Origin: a virus | Virus record (IMG/VR): IMGVR_UViG_3300035633_000040 | Span: 1-33,580 of that record | Reading direction: 5' to 3' (one strand) | Length of the DNA stretch: 33,580 nucleotides | Shown: positions 1 to 6,348 of the stretch, one piece after another | Layout: every line of letters starts with the position of its first letter | Position numbering within the stretch: position 1 is the first letter of the stretch | Made by a program: the position numbers and the translations under genes | The notes under the pieces: generated by a model | Database searches by the model: none | Told to the model about the DNA's origin: nothing | The model's input: only the letters and a program-made list of their open reading frames with translations

Positions 1-13
1 TTTGCATAGCGTT

Positions 14-118
14 TTAATGTTTGATATATAATTCAAAAAGTCCTGTTTTTGCTCCTAGCGTAGTTTTGGGGGTGAGGGGGGTGTGTCCCTCTTTTTTTTT
101 AAAGAGGGCTCCGCCCAT
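14..118 (-). CDS. Possible 34-residue protein
   Basis: An ATG at 118 opens 34 codons ending in TAA at 14, starting three bases after the stop of the preceding gene. The product is Lys/Thr-rich and ends in GLFELYIKH. I do not recognise it. Its codons include a run of nine A residues, and the first third overlaps a perfect 8-bp inverted repeat (87-108), so the stretch could instead be a structured leader for the next gene, whose ATG may be at 5-7. Tight spacing with its neighbour favours a real gene; size and low complexity argue against it. Confidence 0.35.
   Translation of the reverse strand: MGGALFKKKEGHTPLTPKTTLGAKTGLFELYIKH
87..108. repeat. Inverted repeat with T/A-rich loop
   Basis: CCCTCTTT at 87-94 is exactly complementary to AAAGAGGG at 101-108, with six T in the loop. 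Neither strand has a U tract after the stem, so it does not fit an intrinsic terminator. It lies just downstream of the 122-379 gene and inside the possible 14-118 gene. It may be an RNA hairpin affecting expression to its left. Confidence 0.5.
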
Positions 119-121
119 TCG

Positions 122-379
122 TTAGGGTGAGCGATCAATTGAGGCATGGGGGGTATTTATATTCATTCTTTCGCTATCGCTAAGAACAAACACCTTGGCA
201 ATTAAGATCATCTCTTTTCTCTTAACGTCAATGACTCTCCTCAATATCTCTAAGTCACCCACCCCTTGGAAATAAAGAATGTCACCCTTTCTTGCGCTTT
301 CTGCAATAGCGGGATGAATTGCCCGGGTTGCCACCCTACCATGACGGCACCTAAACTCTATTTGTGCACCTTTCATCAT
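122..379 (-). CDS. Hypothetical protein, 85 aa
   Basis: The reading frame starts at ATG 379 (a second ATG follows at once) and ends with TAA at 122. The product is mixed alpha/beta in character, basic in the middle (residues 46-60 contain LRRVIDVKRKEM), with no membrane segment and no motif I can assign. It follows the tRNA-like T arm and the methyltransferase. Like the methyltransferase it uses ATA and AGR codons more freely than the structural genes to the right, which suggests the two belong to the same accessory segment. Function unknown. Confidence 0.55.
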   Translation of the reverse strand: MMKGAQIEFRCRHGRVATRAIHPAIAESARKGDILYFQGVGDLEILRRVIDVKRKEMILIAKVFVLSDSERMNINTPHASIDRSP

Positions 380-391
380 AATTTTTCATTG

Positions 392-421
392 TAGCGTTGG
401 GGGGATTCGAACCCCCGTCCT
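392..421 (-). other. tRNA-like T arm / 3' tRNA fragment
   Basis: The minus strand reads GGACGGGGGTTCGAATCCCC and continues with CCAACGCTA. This is a perfect 5-bp G/C T stem with the canonical TTCGAAT loop, preceded by a variable-loop-like AGGAC and followed by a seven-base acceptor-like strand. No matching 5' acceptor strand, D arm or proper anticodon stem is found within 75-90 bases upstream, where the methyltransferase C terminus is encoded. Three-prime tRNA halves are typical of phage attachment sites, but a degenerate phage tRNA or a D-arm-less tRNA-like RNA (GTAGC/GCTAC can close 391-443) also fits. Confidence 0.5.
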
Positions 422-439
422 CCGAGTTGTGCGCAAGTG

Positions 440-1150
440 CTACCATAGTGCTTGCTGTGCAGTTTGTTCTTTAAATCGCTTACAAGCCTTTTCATAGTAT
501 TCAGCATCTATCTCATAAGCTATAAGTTTTCGATTCATCTGGTGGCAGGCTATGGCTATGCTTCCACTACCTAAATGAGTATCTAAAATCAAATCGCCAT
601 CGCTTGTGTACTTATCCAAAACCCAACGATAAAGTTTAACAGGCTTTTGCGTGGGGTGTATCTTTGCACCTTCCTCAACCTGTGCGGAATAGTGTTGAAA
701 TATGCGCAAGTTATTTCCTTTGTTAACCCACGCAAGCTCACCTTCAGCAAAGCTCAAATTTGGGTTTTTCTTATCCCATACAATCCAATGTGGTGTAGGT
801 GGCAAGTGTTCTGTAAAGTAATTGCCACCCCACACAATTTGATTTTCAGATACCCTAAACAACTCGGCAAAATATTCAGCAGATGGTATTGCACTATCCC
901 AATCTTTATCTTTGCTAAATTTATGCTTGCCACTTCCCATTGTCATTTTGCCTGCATTTATTCCGTAAGGCGGGTCTACTATTGCCACCTTAAAATGATT
1001 ATCGCCATAGCCTTTTAAGGCTTGCAAGCTATCTCCGTGTATCAATGTAATTCCGTCCTTTGAAACCGCACCAGACACACAACATTGTGTATAATCAATA
1101 GCGGGTTCGGTGCTATTTGAAAGTTCCTGCTGTTTATTATCGTTTGTCAT
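440..1150 (-). CDS. DNA methyltransferase (N6-adenine/N4-cytosine, DPPY type)
   Basis: This 236-residue protein transfers methyl groups from S-adenosylmethionine to DNA bases. Motif IV, DPPYGI, is at residues 59-64. HPTQKP (165-170) and the SAM-binding motif ILDTHLGSGS (188-197) follow near the C terminus, then YEID (212-215). Catalytic motif IV before SAM motif I is the beta-class order of the N6_N4_Mtase family. It is a stand-alone enzyme with no restriction partner nearby, as expected of phage methyltransferases that protect DNA or alter regulation. It uses many ATA, ACA and GCA codons, unlike the core genes, suggesting a separately acquired gene. The stop lies about 20 bases before the tRNA-like T arm. 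Target sequence cannot be told from the protein. Confidence 0.9.
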   Translation of the reverse strand: MTNDNKQQELSNSTEPAIDYTQCCVSGAVSKDGITLIHGDSLQALKGYGDNHFKVAIVDPPYGINAGKMTMGSGKHKFSKDKDWDSAIPSAEYFAELFRVSENQIVWGGNYFTEHLPPTPHWIVWDKKNPNLSFAEGELAWVNKGNNLRIFQHYSAQVEEGAKIHPTQKPVKLYRWVLDKYTSDGDLILDTHLGSGSIAIACHQMNRKLIAYEIDAEYYEKACKRFKEQTAQQALW

Positions 1151-1179
1151 AATCTGAAAAGTTTGTATTTATTAATCCG

Positions 1180-1320
1180 CTACTGCTCATACACTCGTCC
1201 GTTATGAGCCCGGCGAGATAGACCAACTTCTCCACAACGCGATATTTTATGGTTTTGACCAAGCGCGTCGGCCATTATATCAATATTTGTCCTATTATCC
1301 GGCAATCCTGAAATCATCAT
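1180..1320 (-). CDS. Small hypothetical protein, 46 aa
   Basis: The start ATG at 1318-1320 overlaps the TGA of the DUF3310 gene as ATGA, and the frame runs 46 codons to TAG at 1180, leaving 29 bases before the methyltransferase start. The product has an acidic/hydrophobic first half (NIDIMADALG) and a basic second half (GLSRRAHNGR). No family is recognised. The exact four-base coupling and the fact that it fills an otherwise empty gap support it; its small size keeps confidence moderate. Confidence 0.45.
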   Translation of the reverse strand: MMISGLPDNRTNIDIMADALGQNHKISRCGEVGLSRRAHNGRVYEQ

Positions 1321-1550
1321 TTGCTTTCCTTCAATTCCTTAGCTTTGTCATCATACCATTGCGCCTTTTGAATGTCCCTCTCAAAGGGTTGTCCGGGTTT
1401 GCTCCCGGCTCTCATTCTGTATTTAAAAGCACACATCTCACAATGAGCAATCAACGCCTCCTTTCCCCAAATTCCCTCCATCATTTCAATGACCTCCATT
1501 GGGCCTTTTTTGTAGTGGTCCGGGTTTATATGATCATAATTAGCACTCAT
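1317..1550 (-). CDS. DUF3310 family protein
   Basis: A 77-residue protein with the signature layout of DUF3310: an N-terminal INPDHYKKGPMEVIEMMEG (residues 8-26), then GKEALIAHCEMCAFKYRMRA and a C-terminal ERDIQKAQWYDDKAKELKE segment. The family is common in phages, often in nucleotide-metabolism neighbourhoods; its biochemical role is not established to my knowledge. The start codon overlaps the end of the 37-residue membrane gene (1540-1653) by 11 bases, and the stop overlaps the next small gene by ATGA. Confidence 0.85.
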   Translation of the reverse strand: MSANYDHINPDHYKKGPMEVIEMMEGIWGKEALIAHCEMCAFKYRMRAGSKPGQPFERDIQKAQWYDDKAKELKESK

Positions 1551-1653
1551 TACGAATCAACTTGTATTTGACTATTGCACAACACAAATATATCACTAAA
1601 AAAGCATCCAAGACACTCAAAGCATTCAACAAGTGTAAAAATTCGATTTTCAT
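1540..1653 (-). CDS. Single-pass membrane microprotein, 37 aa
   Basis: ATG at 1651-1653 overlaps the TGA of the phosphoesterase gene as ATGA, and the 37-codon frame ends with TAA at 1540, eleven bases inside the DUF3310 gene. The product has a charged N terminus (MKIEF), one hydrophobic stretch (about residues 11-28, ALSVLDAFLVIYLCCAIV) and a basic tail (KYKLIRNEC), i.e. a one-pass membrane peptide with positive-inside charge at the C terminus. Function unknown. It fills what would otherwise be a 100-base gap. Confidence 0.6.
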   Translation of the reverse strand: MKIEFLHLLNALSVLDAFLVIYLCCAIVKYKLIRNEC

Positions 1654-2546
1654 GCCCGTATTGATTTGAATGAACGAGCCGGAACAACAAATTTATCACG
1701 TCCGTCAACTTGCGTCCTATGAGGATGCAATTCAAGCCATCTCCCGCCGAGCGGCTTTGGCGGCATGCCTTTTTCATTGGCCCATCCAAACGCGTTGTCC
1801 TCATATTCATCTTTATATGTGGCCGTTCGAATGTGAAGTTCTTGACGTTGTTTAACCACATAATTTGCGCCCTGTCCAACGTACTCTTTCATATAGGTCA
1901 CCTCATAATCTTCATGAACGTGTCCCATCCAAATTGCGTCGGCTCCATCGGTCATTGTTGACCGCCTGTTTGCCTGAATTGTTCCCTTGGTAACCGGGCC
2001 ACCTCCTCCCGAGCCGTGGAAATACTTCATTTTGTAACTCCCATAACGTCCGAGTTTGTGTTTGTCCGTGAATCGCGTAATATACCAACCGCCATATCCT
2101 CCAACTTGAACGTTGGTCTTTTGTTGATGATTGAGGATTGCAACAAATCGTTGTAAAGGATCGGTCTCAAGATGTTTAATTATTGAGGTTTCGTGGTTGC
2201 CATATCCGAAAAAATCAATGTTTTCCGCGTATGGACCAAAAAAAGACGCGGCATCCTCAATCACCGCGTCCAAATAATTCGCTTTGTTATGTTCCGGTCG
2301 AATATCCGCCTTGGCGCGCCTCGGGTCATACTTCCCTTGCATGAGACAAAAGTTGTCTCCATTGAATATGATTCGAGCTCCTTTTTTCTTTGCCAAATCC
2401 AAATCTCGAATAAGTAGGTCCCGACGACACTTGGGATTGTCCCAATGCATGTCAGAAATCAAAAAAATGAGATACGGATTTTCTTGAACGCAATGATGAT
2501 CATCGGCATTTCTGACAATGACGTTTTTTCCATGTTTTGTTAACAT
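1650..2546 (-). CDS. Calcineurin-like metallophosphoesterase
   Basis: A 298-residue protein carrying the metal-binding motifs of the calcineurin-like phosphoesterase superfamily in order: DMH (residues 32-34), GDN (63-65), GNHE (116-119), His177 and GHVH (208-211). These bind two divalent metals and hydrolyse phosphoester bonds. The closest general type is a phage Mre11/SbcD- or DNA-repair-like phosphodiesterase, but the substrate cannot be read from the motifs. There is no capping ATPase next to it. The gene follows a terminator and a candidate promoter (2565-2596), so it probably begins its own transcription unit, which continues through the membrane microprotein, DUF3310 and methyltransferase genes. 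Confidence 0.85.
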   Translation of the reverse strand: MLTKHGKNVIVRNADDHHCVQENPYLIFLISDMHWDNPKCRRDLLIRDLDLAKKKGARIIFNGDNFCLMQGKYDPRRAKADIRPEHNKANYLDAVIEDAASFFGPYAENIDFFGYGNHETSIIKHLETDPLQRFVAILNHQQKTNVQVGGYGGWYITRFTDKHKLGRYGSYKMKYFHGSGGGGPVTKGTIQANRRSTMTDGADAIWMGHVHEDYEVTYMKEYVGQGANYVVKQRQELHIRTATYKDEYEDNAFGWANEKGMPPKPLGGRWLELHPHRTQVDGRDKFVVPARSFKSIRA

Positions 2547-2564
2547 CTTGTGAGTTTGTTTGTC

Positions 2565-2596
2565 TAAAAATAAACCTTTGGATTCATGAAAACAAA
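2565..2596 (-). promoter_or_regulatory. Candidate Bacteroidota promoter
   Basis: Minus-strand TTTG (2593-2596), a 20-base spacer and TATTTTTA (2565-2572) approximate the -33/-7 pattern TTTG-N19-TAnnTTTG; the -7 box lacks the final G. The -33 box falls in the U tract of the upstream terminator. It would drive the phosphoesterase unit starting at 2546. Confidence 0.4.
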
Positions 2597-2624
2597 AAAA
2601 CCCTCCGAATCAAGGATTGGAGGG
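2594..2624 (-). terminator. Intrinsic terminator
   Basis: On the minus strand CCCTCCAATC...GATTCGGAGGG folds into a stem (CCCTCC 2619-2624 with GGAGGG 2601-2606, extended by AATC/GATT around a bulge) and is followed by seven T (2594-2600). It sits 33 bases after the stop of the 2658-2909 gene, ending the tail-accessory unit. Confidence 0.8.
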
Positions 2625-2657
2625 CTTTTCGCTAACCAAAAACTCAAACAATTAACC

Positions 2658-2909
2658 TTAACACAATTTTTTCATAATCTTTAGACGTGTTCGGGCATCC
2701 AATATGCGAAATTCATCCCTCAATCGCAAGAAGTCCAACCACAAATGAAACCAATCGCCTCTTGACCTCCCGTTAATTTGATCTTTGGTCCTTTCATACT
2801 CAACCCGGGCATTGTAGACCGTGCAAAGTGTCAATCCATAATCAATCCGGCACGGTTTGGCCGTTTTGTCGCAATACCTCAACCCATATTTCGTCAACCT
2901 TGGTGTCAT
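2658..2909 (-). CDS. Hypothetical protein, 83 aa
   Basis: The first ATG in the frame is at 2907-2909; an earlier TTG at 2924 is possible. The product is rich in Arg, Asp and aromatic residues (RGDWFHLWLDFLRLRDEF around residues 53-70) and ends in a basic RTRLKIMKKLC. No family recognised. Its start lies 68 bases inside the preceding gene in another frame, a large overlap for this genome; either both genes are real and overlap or one C terminus is mis-framed. It is the last gene before the terminator. Confidence 0.5.
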   Translation of the reverse strand: MTPRLTKYGLRYCDKTAKPCRIDYGLTLCTVYNARVEYERTKDQINGRSRGDWFHLWLDFLRLRDEFRILDARTRLKIMKKLC

Positions 2910-3141
2910 ATCTGCAAACCTCAAAATTTAATGATGATAATATGTGATAAACGTCCCTTGGGTCCTCAAACTCCATCCAATGGATCAAATCTTGGTAGGT
3001 CTCAACCTCGACCGCAAATTGGCACAAACCCGCTTGACAATCGCCGCAAACCTCAACCTTGTGGGTTGCGTCCTCATACCCTTGATATTGAATTTTGCCG
3101 TCGCAAATAGCGCAACAATCGTATTGACAATGATGTGACAT
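2842..3141 (-). CDS. Small zinc-ribbon-like protein, 99 aa
   Basis: The N-terminal third holds two knuckles, CCAIC (residues 9-13) and CGDCQAGLC (33-41), the spacing expected of a small zinc ribbon; the rest is acidic and mixed alpha/beta. Function unknown; zinc ribbons of this size in phages often mediate protein-protein or nucleic-acid contacts, but that is inference. ATG at 3139-3141 follows the coiled-coil gene by 24 bases. The C terminus overlaps the next gene by 68 bases. Confidence 0.6.
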   Translation of the reverse strand: MSHHCQYDCCAICDGKIQYQGYEDATHKVEVCGDCQAGLCQFAVEVETYQDLIHWMEFEDPRDVYHILSSLNFEVCRYDTKVDEIWVEVLRQNGQTVPD

Positions 3142-3165
3142 ACTGAGTGAATCTTTTGGTCCAAA

Positions 3166-3492
3166 TTACACTCTTTCGTCCAAAGATTGAATGTGTGAGG
3201 ATAATGCTTGCGTTGTTTTTTGCAACGACTCCAAACACTCTCTCACATCCTTGAATCCCGTTGCCACATCTTCAAATGATGTCTCGTTGATGACCTTGTG
3301 TTTCTCCAACTCCTTGATCAACTCTCGATGCTTAACAAAGACTTGATCCGATTGTTTCATGGCCTTAATCAAATGATTAATGGACTCTTGGAGGTGTTGT
3401 TGGCTCTCTTTGTTTCTCTCTGCTTTCTGATCGACCATCCACACGGCCCGTGCAACGAAAAACATGGCTAAAATGAAAATGATTGCTTCCAT
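3166..3492 (-). CDS. Membrane-anchored coiled-coil protein, 108 aa
   Basis: I choose ATG 3492 rather than the upstream TTG 3519 because the protein then starts directly with a membrane segment (IIFILAMFFVARAVWMV, residues 4-20). The remainder is a long charged helix with heptad-like spacing (residues 25-105: ESINHLIKAMKQ, HRELIKELEKH, LESLQKTTQALSS). The topology is one N-terminal anchor plus a long coiled coil. This resembles spanin- or XhlA-like accessory proteins, but the gene is not in the lysis cassette, so no function is assigned. Confidence 0.65.
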   Translation of the reverse strand: MEAIIFILAMFFVARAVWMVDQKAERNKESQQHLQESINHLIKAMKQSDQVFVKHRELIKELEKHKVINETSFEDVATGFKDVRECLESLQKTTQALSSHIQSLDERV

Positions 3493-3540
3493 TAGTTGTA
3501 TTTGTTTAATTGAAAACAATTATAAACACAAATACTATAA

Positions 3541-3687
3541 CTAACAAATAACCCGGTTGCATTCCGGGCATTTCCATTGTACCTGATAAAGTGATTTTGG
3601 TTCCCGCTTGGCTTTACCATGACACGGTCCGGGACAATTAATCTCCTCGGGAAACTTCTTGTGATAATCGTTCAATTCAATAGCCAT
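3541..3687 (-). CDS. Zinc-ribbon microprotein, 48 aa
   Basis: ATG at 3685-3687 opens 48 codons ending in TAG at 3541. Two cysteine pairs, CPGPCHG (residues 18-24) and CPECNRVIC (40-48), with a basic stretch between them, form a complete short zinc ribbon. The start overlaps the end of the 37-residue membrane gene by 16 bases. It probably binds nucleic acid or a protein partner; that is inference from the fold type only. Confidence 0.6.
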   Translation of the reverse strand: MAIELNDYHKKFPEEINCPGPCHGKAKREPKSLYQVQWKCPECNRVIC

Positions 3688-3785
3688 TGCAACAAAAACA
3701 ACATCCAACAAAAGACAAACCCAATCAGGAAAAACAAAATGTCCCGAAATGATATGGGACCAATTTTCAAATCTTTAATACTCAT
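3672..3785 (-). CDS. Membrane microprotein, 37 aa
   Basis: ATG at 3783-3785 overlaps the TGA of the preceding gene as ATGA; the 37-codon frame ends with TGA at 3672. After a short charged start (MSIKDLKIG) nearly all remaining residues are hydrophobic (FRDILFFLIGFVFCWMLFLL, residues 13-32), giving one membrane helix. Function unknown. The exact coupling and clean hydrophobic profile support expression. Confidence 0.6.
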   Translation of the reverse strand: MSIKDLKIGPISFRDILFFLIGFVFCWMLFLLQWLLN

Positions 3786-4114
3786 TTCCAAGTGATTTCA
3801 AATCCAATAAATGCGGCGGCCCTAAAAACCGCGTAACCCATAAGAAAATTTGGCTCAATAGGCAAATTGATTGCTATGGCCAAACAAAAGAAAGAAATTT
3901 GCAATTCCTTGAGGAGGTGCCAACCCGAAACGAGCAACGGCAACGGTCCCCTTGTGATCCATCGTTTGTTTTTCTTGAAATCTGTCACTTTTGGGTTCCA
4001 ATAATCTCTCCCTTTCATCCAAAGTGGAATTTTGTGAGGATGATGACGGATCAAGTCTCTCATTCCATCGGCCATCATGGCGATCATCACCAATATGATT
4101 GTTGTTCCTAACAT
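3782..4114 (-). CDS. Membrane protein, 110 aa
   Basis: I choose ATG 4114, which overlaps the upstream stop by seven bases; a longer frame to 4183 would overlap by 76 bases. The protein has an N-terminal hydrophobic helix (residues 2-16, LGTTIILVMIAMMA), a basic central region with several Trp, and two hydrophobic stretches near the C terminus (about 73-106, ISFFCLAIAINL and GYAVFRAAAFIGF). It could act as a phage membrane or holin-like protein, but the lysis genes are elsewhere, so this is not assigned. Confidence 0.6.
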   Translation of the reverse strand: MLGTTIILVMIAMMADGMRDLIRHHPHKIPLWMKGRDYWNPKVTDFKKNKRWITRGPLPLLVSGWHLLKELQISFFCLAIAINLPIEPNFLMGYAVFRAAAFIGFEITWK

Positions 4115-4503
4115 TCCGGCGTTGTTTCTGTTATTGGCTCTCTTGTCACGTCTTGAATGATCTTCCATGTGCCGGAAATCCAAGTTTCCACCGTTCCATC
4201 GTTGAACATAATTTGGATGTCATAACAATATGTGAACGGCTCAATGTCAACAATCTTTTCGGTGAACTCAAACGTTCCATTGGTCGGATTTGGAACCACA
4301 ATCCCTCCAACGGTGTCGTTGTCATACTCAATCGCCGGTTGGTTGTCATCCGGGCTTTTCTTGAGCATCATTCGAATGTTTGCCCCGGTCAAATCAATTG
4401 GGACCTCATTTGGTGCCGTTCCGGTGGTCAATACAAATGTGACTTTCTTGGCGGTGTTGCCTCTGATCAAGTCGTTGAAATTGTATGTGCTTATAATGGC
4501 CAT
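4108..4503 (-). CDS. Putative baseplate/fibre accessory protein (BppU N-terminus-like)
   Basis: A 131-residue all-beta-looking protein. The opening FNDLIRGNTAKKVTFVL followed by VPIDLTGANIRMMLKK resembles the N-terminal beta domain of phage baseplate upper proteins, where such modules attach receptor-binding parts to the baseplate; the match is by eye and loose. It ends with a conserved-looking WISGTWKIIQDVTRE. It is located directly after other accessory virion genes downstream of the large collagen-like fibre, two bases from the 4506 gene. Confidence 0.55.
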   Translation of the reverse strand: MAIISTYNFNDLIRGNTAKKVTFVLTTGTAPNEVPIDLTGANIRMMLKKSPDDNQPAIEYDNDTVGGIVVPNPTNGTFEFTEKIVDIEPFTYCYDIQIMFNDGTVETWISGTWKIIQDVTREPITETTPEC

Positions 4504-4505
4504 TT

Positions 4506-4949
4506 TTAATCAAACGTTACGGTGACAACTGACAACTCAGGCGTGAATGGTGTGATGGTTGGAATCTCAATTGGTGTGGCAAGCTCCGCGCTAAACAACA
4601 ACTTTCCGGCTCCATTTTGCACCACTCCAATCCCAAAATGTGTGATGGTAATGCCTCCACTATTTGCAACCGGAAAAGCCAAAGGAACCGACAACAAAGT
4701 GGCAACATTGTCGACCACATCCCAAACCGTGTCAAGACGTGCAACCGGAACTCTCATATATCCCGAATATGTGGCCTCATTGGTCGTTTGGTTTCCATCC
4801 TCTCCGGGATCATCCTCATGCAATGACAAATAAAGCTCCCCGGAAATCGCCGACCCCAATATTCCGGCCGCATCTCCAACCAATGGAATGGCCTCATTGT
4901 TAAAAATGAGCTTTAACAGTTCGTTTTCAAATTGATCGGATGCATTCAT
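4506..4949 (-). CDS. Phage tail-fibre-associated protein, 147 aa
   Basis: The segment LYLSLHEDDPGEDGNQTTNEATYSGYMRVPVAR (about residues 39-71, described here by its key elements LHxxDPGExG and NExxYxGYxRV) is typical of a widespread phage virion family found next to fibres, and the C-terminal half is beta-rich with hydrophobic/Gly alternation. It is probably a structural or fibre-tip component. The start overlaps the DUF1353 gene stop by ATGA, so the two are translationally coupled. Confidence 0.6.
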   Translation of the reverse strand: MNASDQFENELLKLIFNNEAIPLVGDAAGILGSAISGELYLSLHEDDPGEDGNQTTNEATYSGYMRVPVARLDTVWDVVDNVATLLSVPLAFPVANSGGITITHFGIGVVQNGAGKLLFSAELATPIEIPTITPFTPELSVVTVTFD

Positions 4950-5341
4950 TCGTAAAAGTATTTTTTTGCAATTGGATGATAATTTAAAATCACCTTAATT
5001 ACCCACGATTTCCATCGTGACATTCCCAAAGTTCGACATTTTATCTCAAACTCCCTATTTGACCAAAATTTTAATTCGTTCGGAGTCATCTTGAACTCGT
5101 CTTGGAACTCATGACGGTTGTCCCACAAATAATCATGAACCAATGCCGCCTCACGAATCCTTTTGTCGTTTGGATGAATAAACCACGTCAAACAATCCGG
5201 GATTGTTGCGAAATCACTTCGAAATCCCTTGGGAATGGTGATAATGGTTTTGTTGGTCTCACATTCATAATAAAAATGATCATAGACCTCCACCATGTCG
5301 CGAACTCTTGAGTGTGGATGAAAAAGGAACCGAACAATCAT
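4946..5341 (-). CDS. DUF1353 family protein
   Basis: A 131-residue protein with the DUF1353 core: IPKGFRSDFATIP (residues 37-49) followed by REAALVHDYLWDN (about 62-74). DUF1353 is a small phage/prophage family usually found near tail-fibre or lysis genes; its activity is not established to my knowledge, although the conserved Asp/His pattern hints at metal binding. It is coupled by ATGA to its downstream neighbour and starts four bases past the stop of the 336-residue gene. Confidence 0.8.
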   Translation of the reverse strand: MIVRFLFHPHSRVRDMVEVYDHFYYECETNKTIITIPKGFRSDFATIPDCLTWFIHPNDKRIREAALVHDYLWDNRHEFQDEFKMTPNELKFWSNREFEIKCRTLGMSRWKSWVIKVILNYHPIAKKYFYE

Positions 5342-6348
5342 ATTTCTCCTTTTATTGATTTCACCATATACTCCTTGACGGTCATTCCCGCTCCTCGTGA
5401 TGCATATGGGTCCGCGTCTAATTGTGGGACCGCTCCTTGAGGCGGAATTGCAATATCCAAATTTGAATCCGTCATTGCTTCAACTGTCTCGGCCAATACT
5501 CTCCCGGATTTCTGATAGGTTGTAAATTCCGCGTTTACTGATGCCAAAATTCCAATCAACCAATTTTCGGCCAATCCTTGAGCCTCAACAACATCTCCTC
5601 CGGCCTCGGCAAGGTATTTCAAGATTGTCAATTGAGTGACAACACCTTGACTCATGTTGTTAATGGCGTTCTCTCTCCTCCTCTTTTGCTCTTTTCGAAT
5701 CAAGTTGATGTCATCATATAGTTTGACCGTGTTTTTTACGTCGGTTTTGTCCTCTCTCAACGTTCCGTCGGATCGATACCATTGACGTTGTTTCGTTCTT
5801 TTTAGAACCGCTTGAGCGGCCGGATAAGGTGGACCCGGGATGAGTTCATATTGTTCGGTGACCATAAGGACCGGAGCAATTTCAACATCGTTGTCAAAAT
5901 CCCATATTGAAAACTTTGTTGATTCAAGCAATCCCCCCGGGCCGTATGTGTAGAATCTATGCAATCGCGGTGTCACATCTTTGACATAATCAATGCCGTG
6001 AGGGATAATTGTGTTGTCCTGAAATATGTCCGCCGCCGTTTCATTTAACCAATTATAAATCTCATATTGATCCGGGACCATATAAGCGGGATTTTCGGTT
6101 GTTTCAAAGTAGACAACCACGTTTTCCATTACTTGATCATACCTGAGACCCCATCGATCCAATAAATCTTGAGTTGGAAGCACATGACCATATTTTGTCA
6201 ACCCTTCACCAACGCCGCTCATTACCTGAATTGGAGAGCCAAAATTGTCCGATTCTCTTAAAACTCCAAGCCTCCTCAAATTTCCCTCGATGAGGTAAAT
6301 GTTGACGAGTGCCAATTGTTTGTTGGGGCAAATGTTAAATTTTATCAT
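5338..6348 (-). CDS. Hypothetical virion-associated protein, 336 aa
   Basis: A soluble 336-residue protein without signal peptide or membrane segment. A central region (about residues 195-235) is rich in Lys/Arg and Asp, and the C-terminal third has helical segments ([32 protein letters not shown]). It overlaps the big collagen-like fibre gene by ATGA and is followed by fibre-associated and DUF1353 genes. A role in fibre assembly or attachment is inferred from position only; no family recognised. Confidence 0.55.
   Translation of the reverse strand: MIKFNICPNKQLALVNIYLIEGNLRRLGVLRESDNFGSPIQVMSGVGEGLTKYGHVLPTQDLLDRWGLRYDQVMENVVVYFETTENPAYMVPDQYEIYNWLNETAADIFQDNTIIPHGIDYVKDVTPRLHRFYTYGPGGLLESTKFSIWDFDNDVEIAPVLMVTEQYELIPGPPYPAAQAVLKRTKQRQWYRSDGTLREDKTDVKNTVKLYDDINLIRKEQKRRRENAINNMSQGVVTQLTILKYLAEAGGDVVEAQGLAENWLIGILASVNAEFTTYQKSGRVLAETVEAMTDSNLDIAIPPQGAVPQLDADPYASRGAGMTVKEYMVKSIKGEI

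Noticed and set aside
87-108. Inverted repeat as a transcription terminator
   Set aside because: There is no U tract after the stem on either strand.
1585-1592. TATATTTG -7-like element upstream of DUF3310
   Set aside because: No TTTG at 17-23 bases upstream, and the position is inside the 1540-1653 gene of a continuous operon.
1550-1879. 109-codon minus-strand frame overlapping the end of the phosphoesterase
   Set aside because: It lies almost wholly inside the phosphoesterase gene in another frame, and the real downstream genes (1540-1653 and DUF3310) explain the space.
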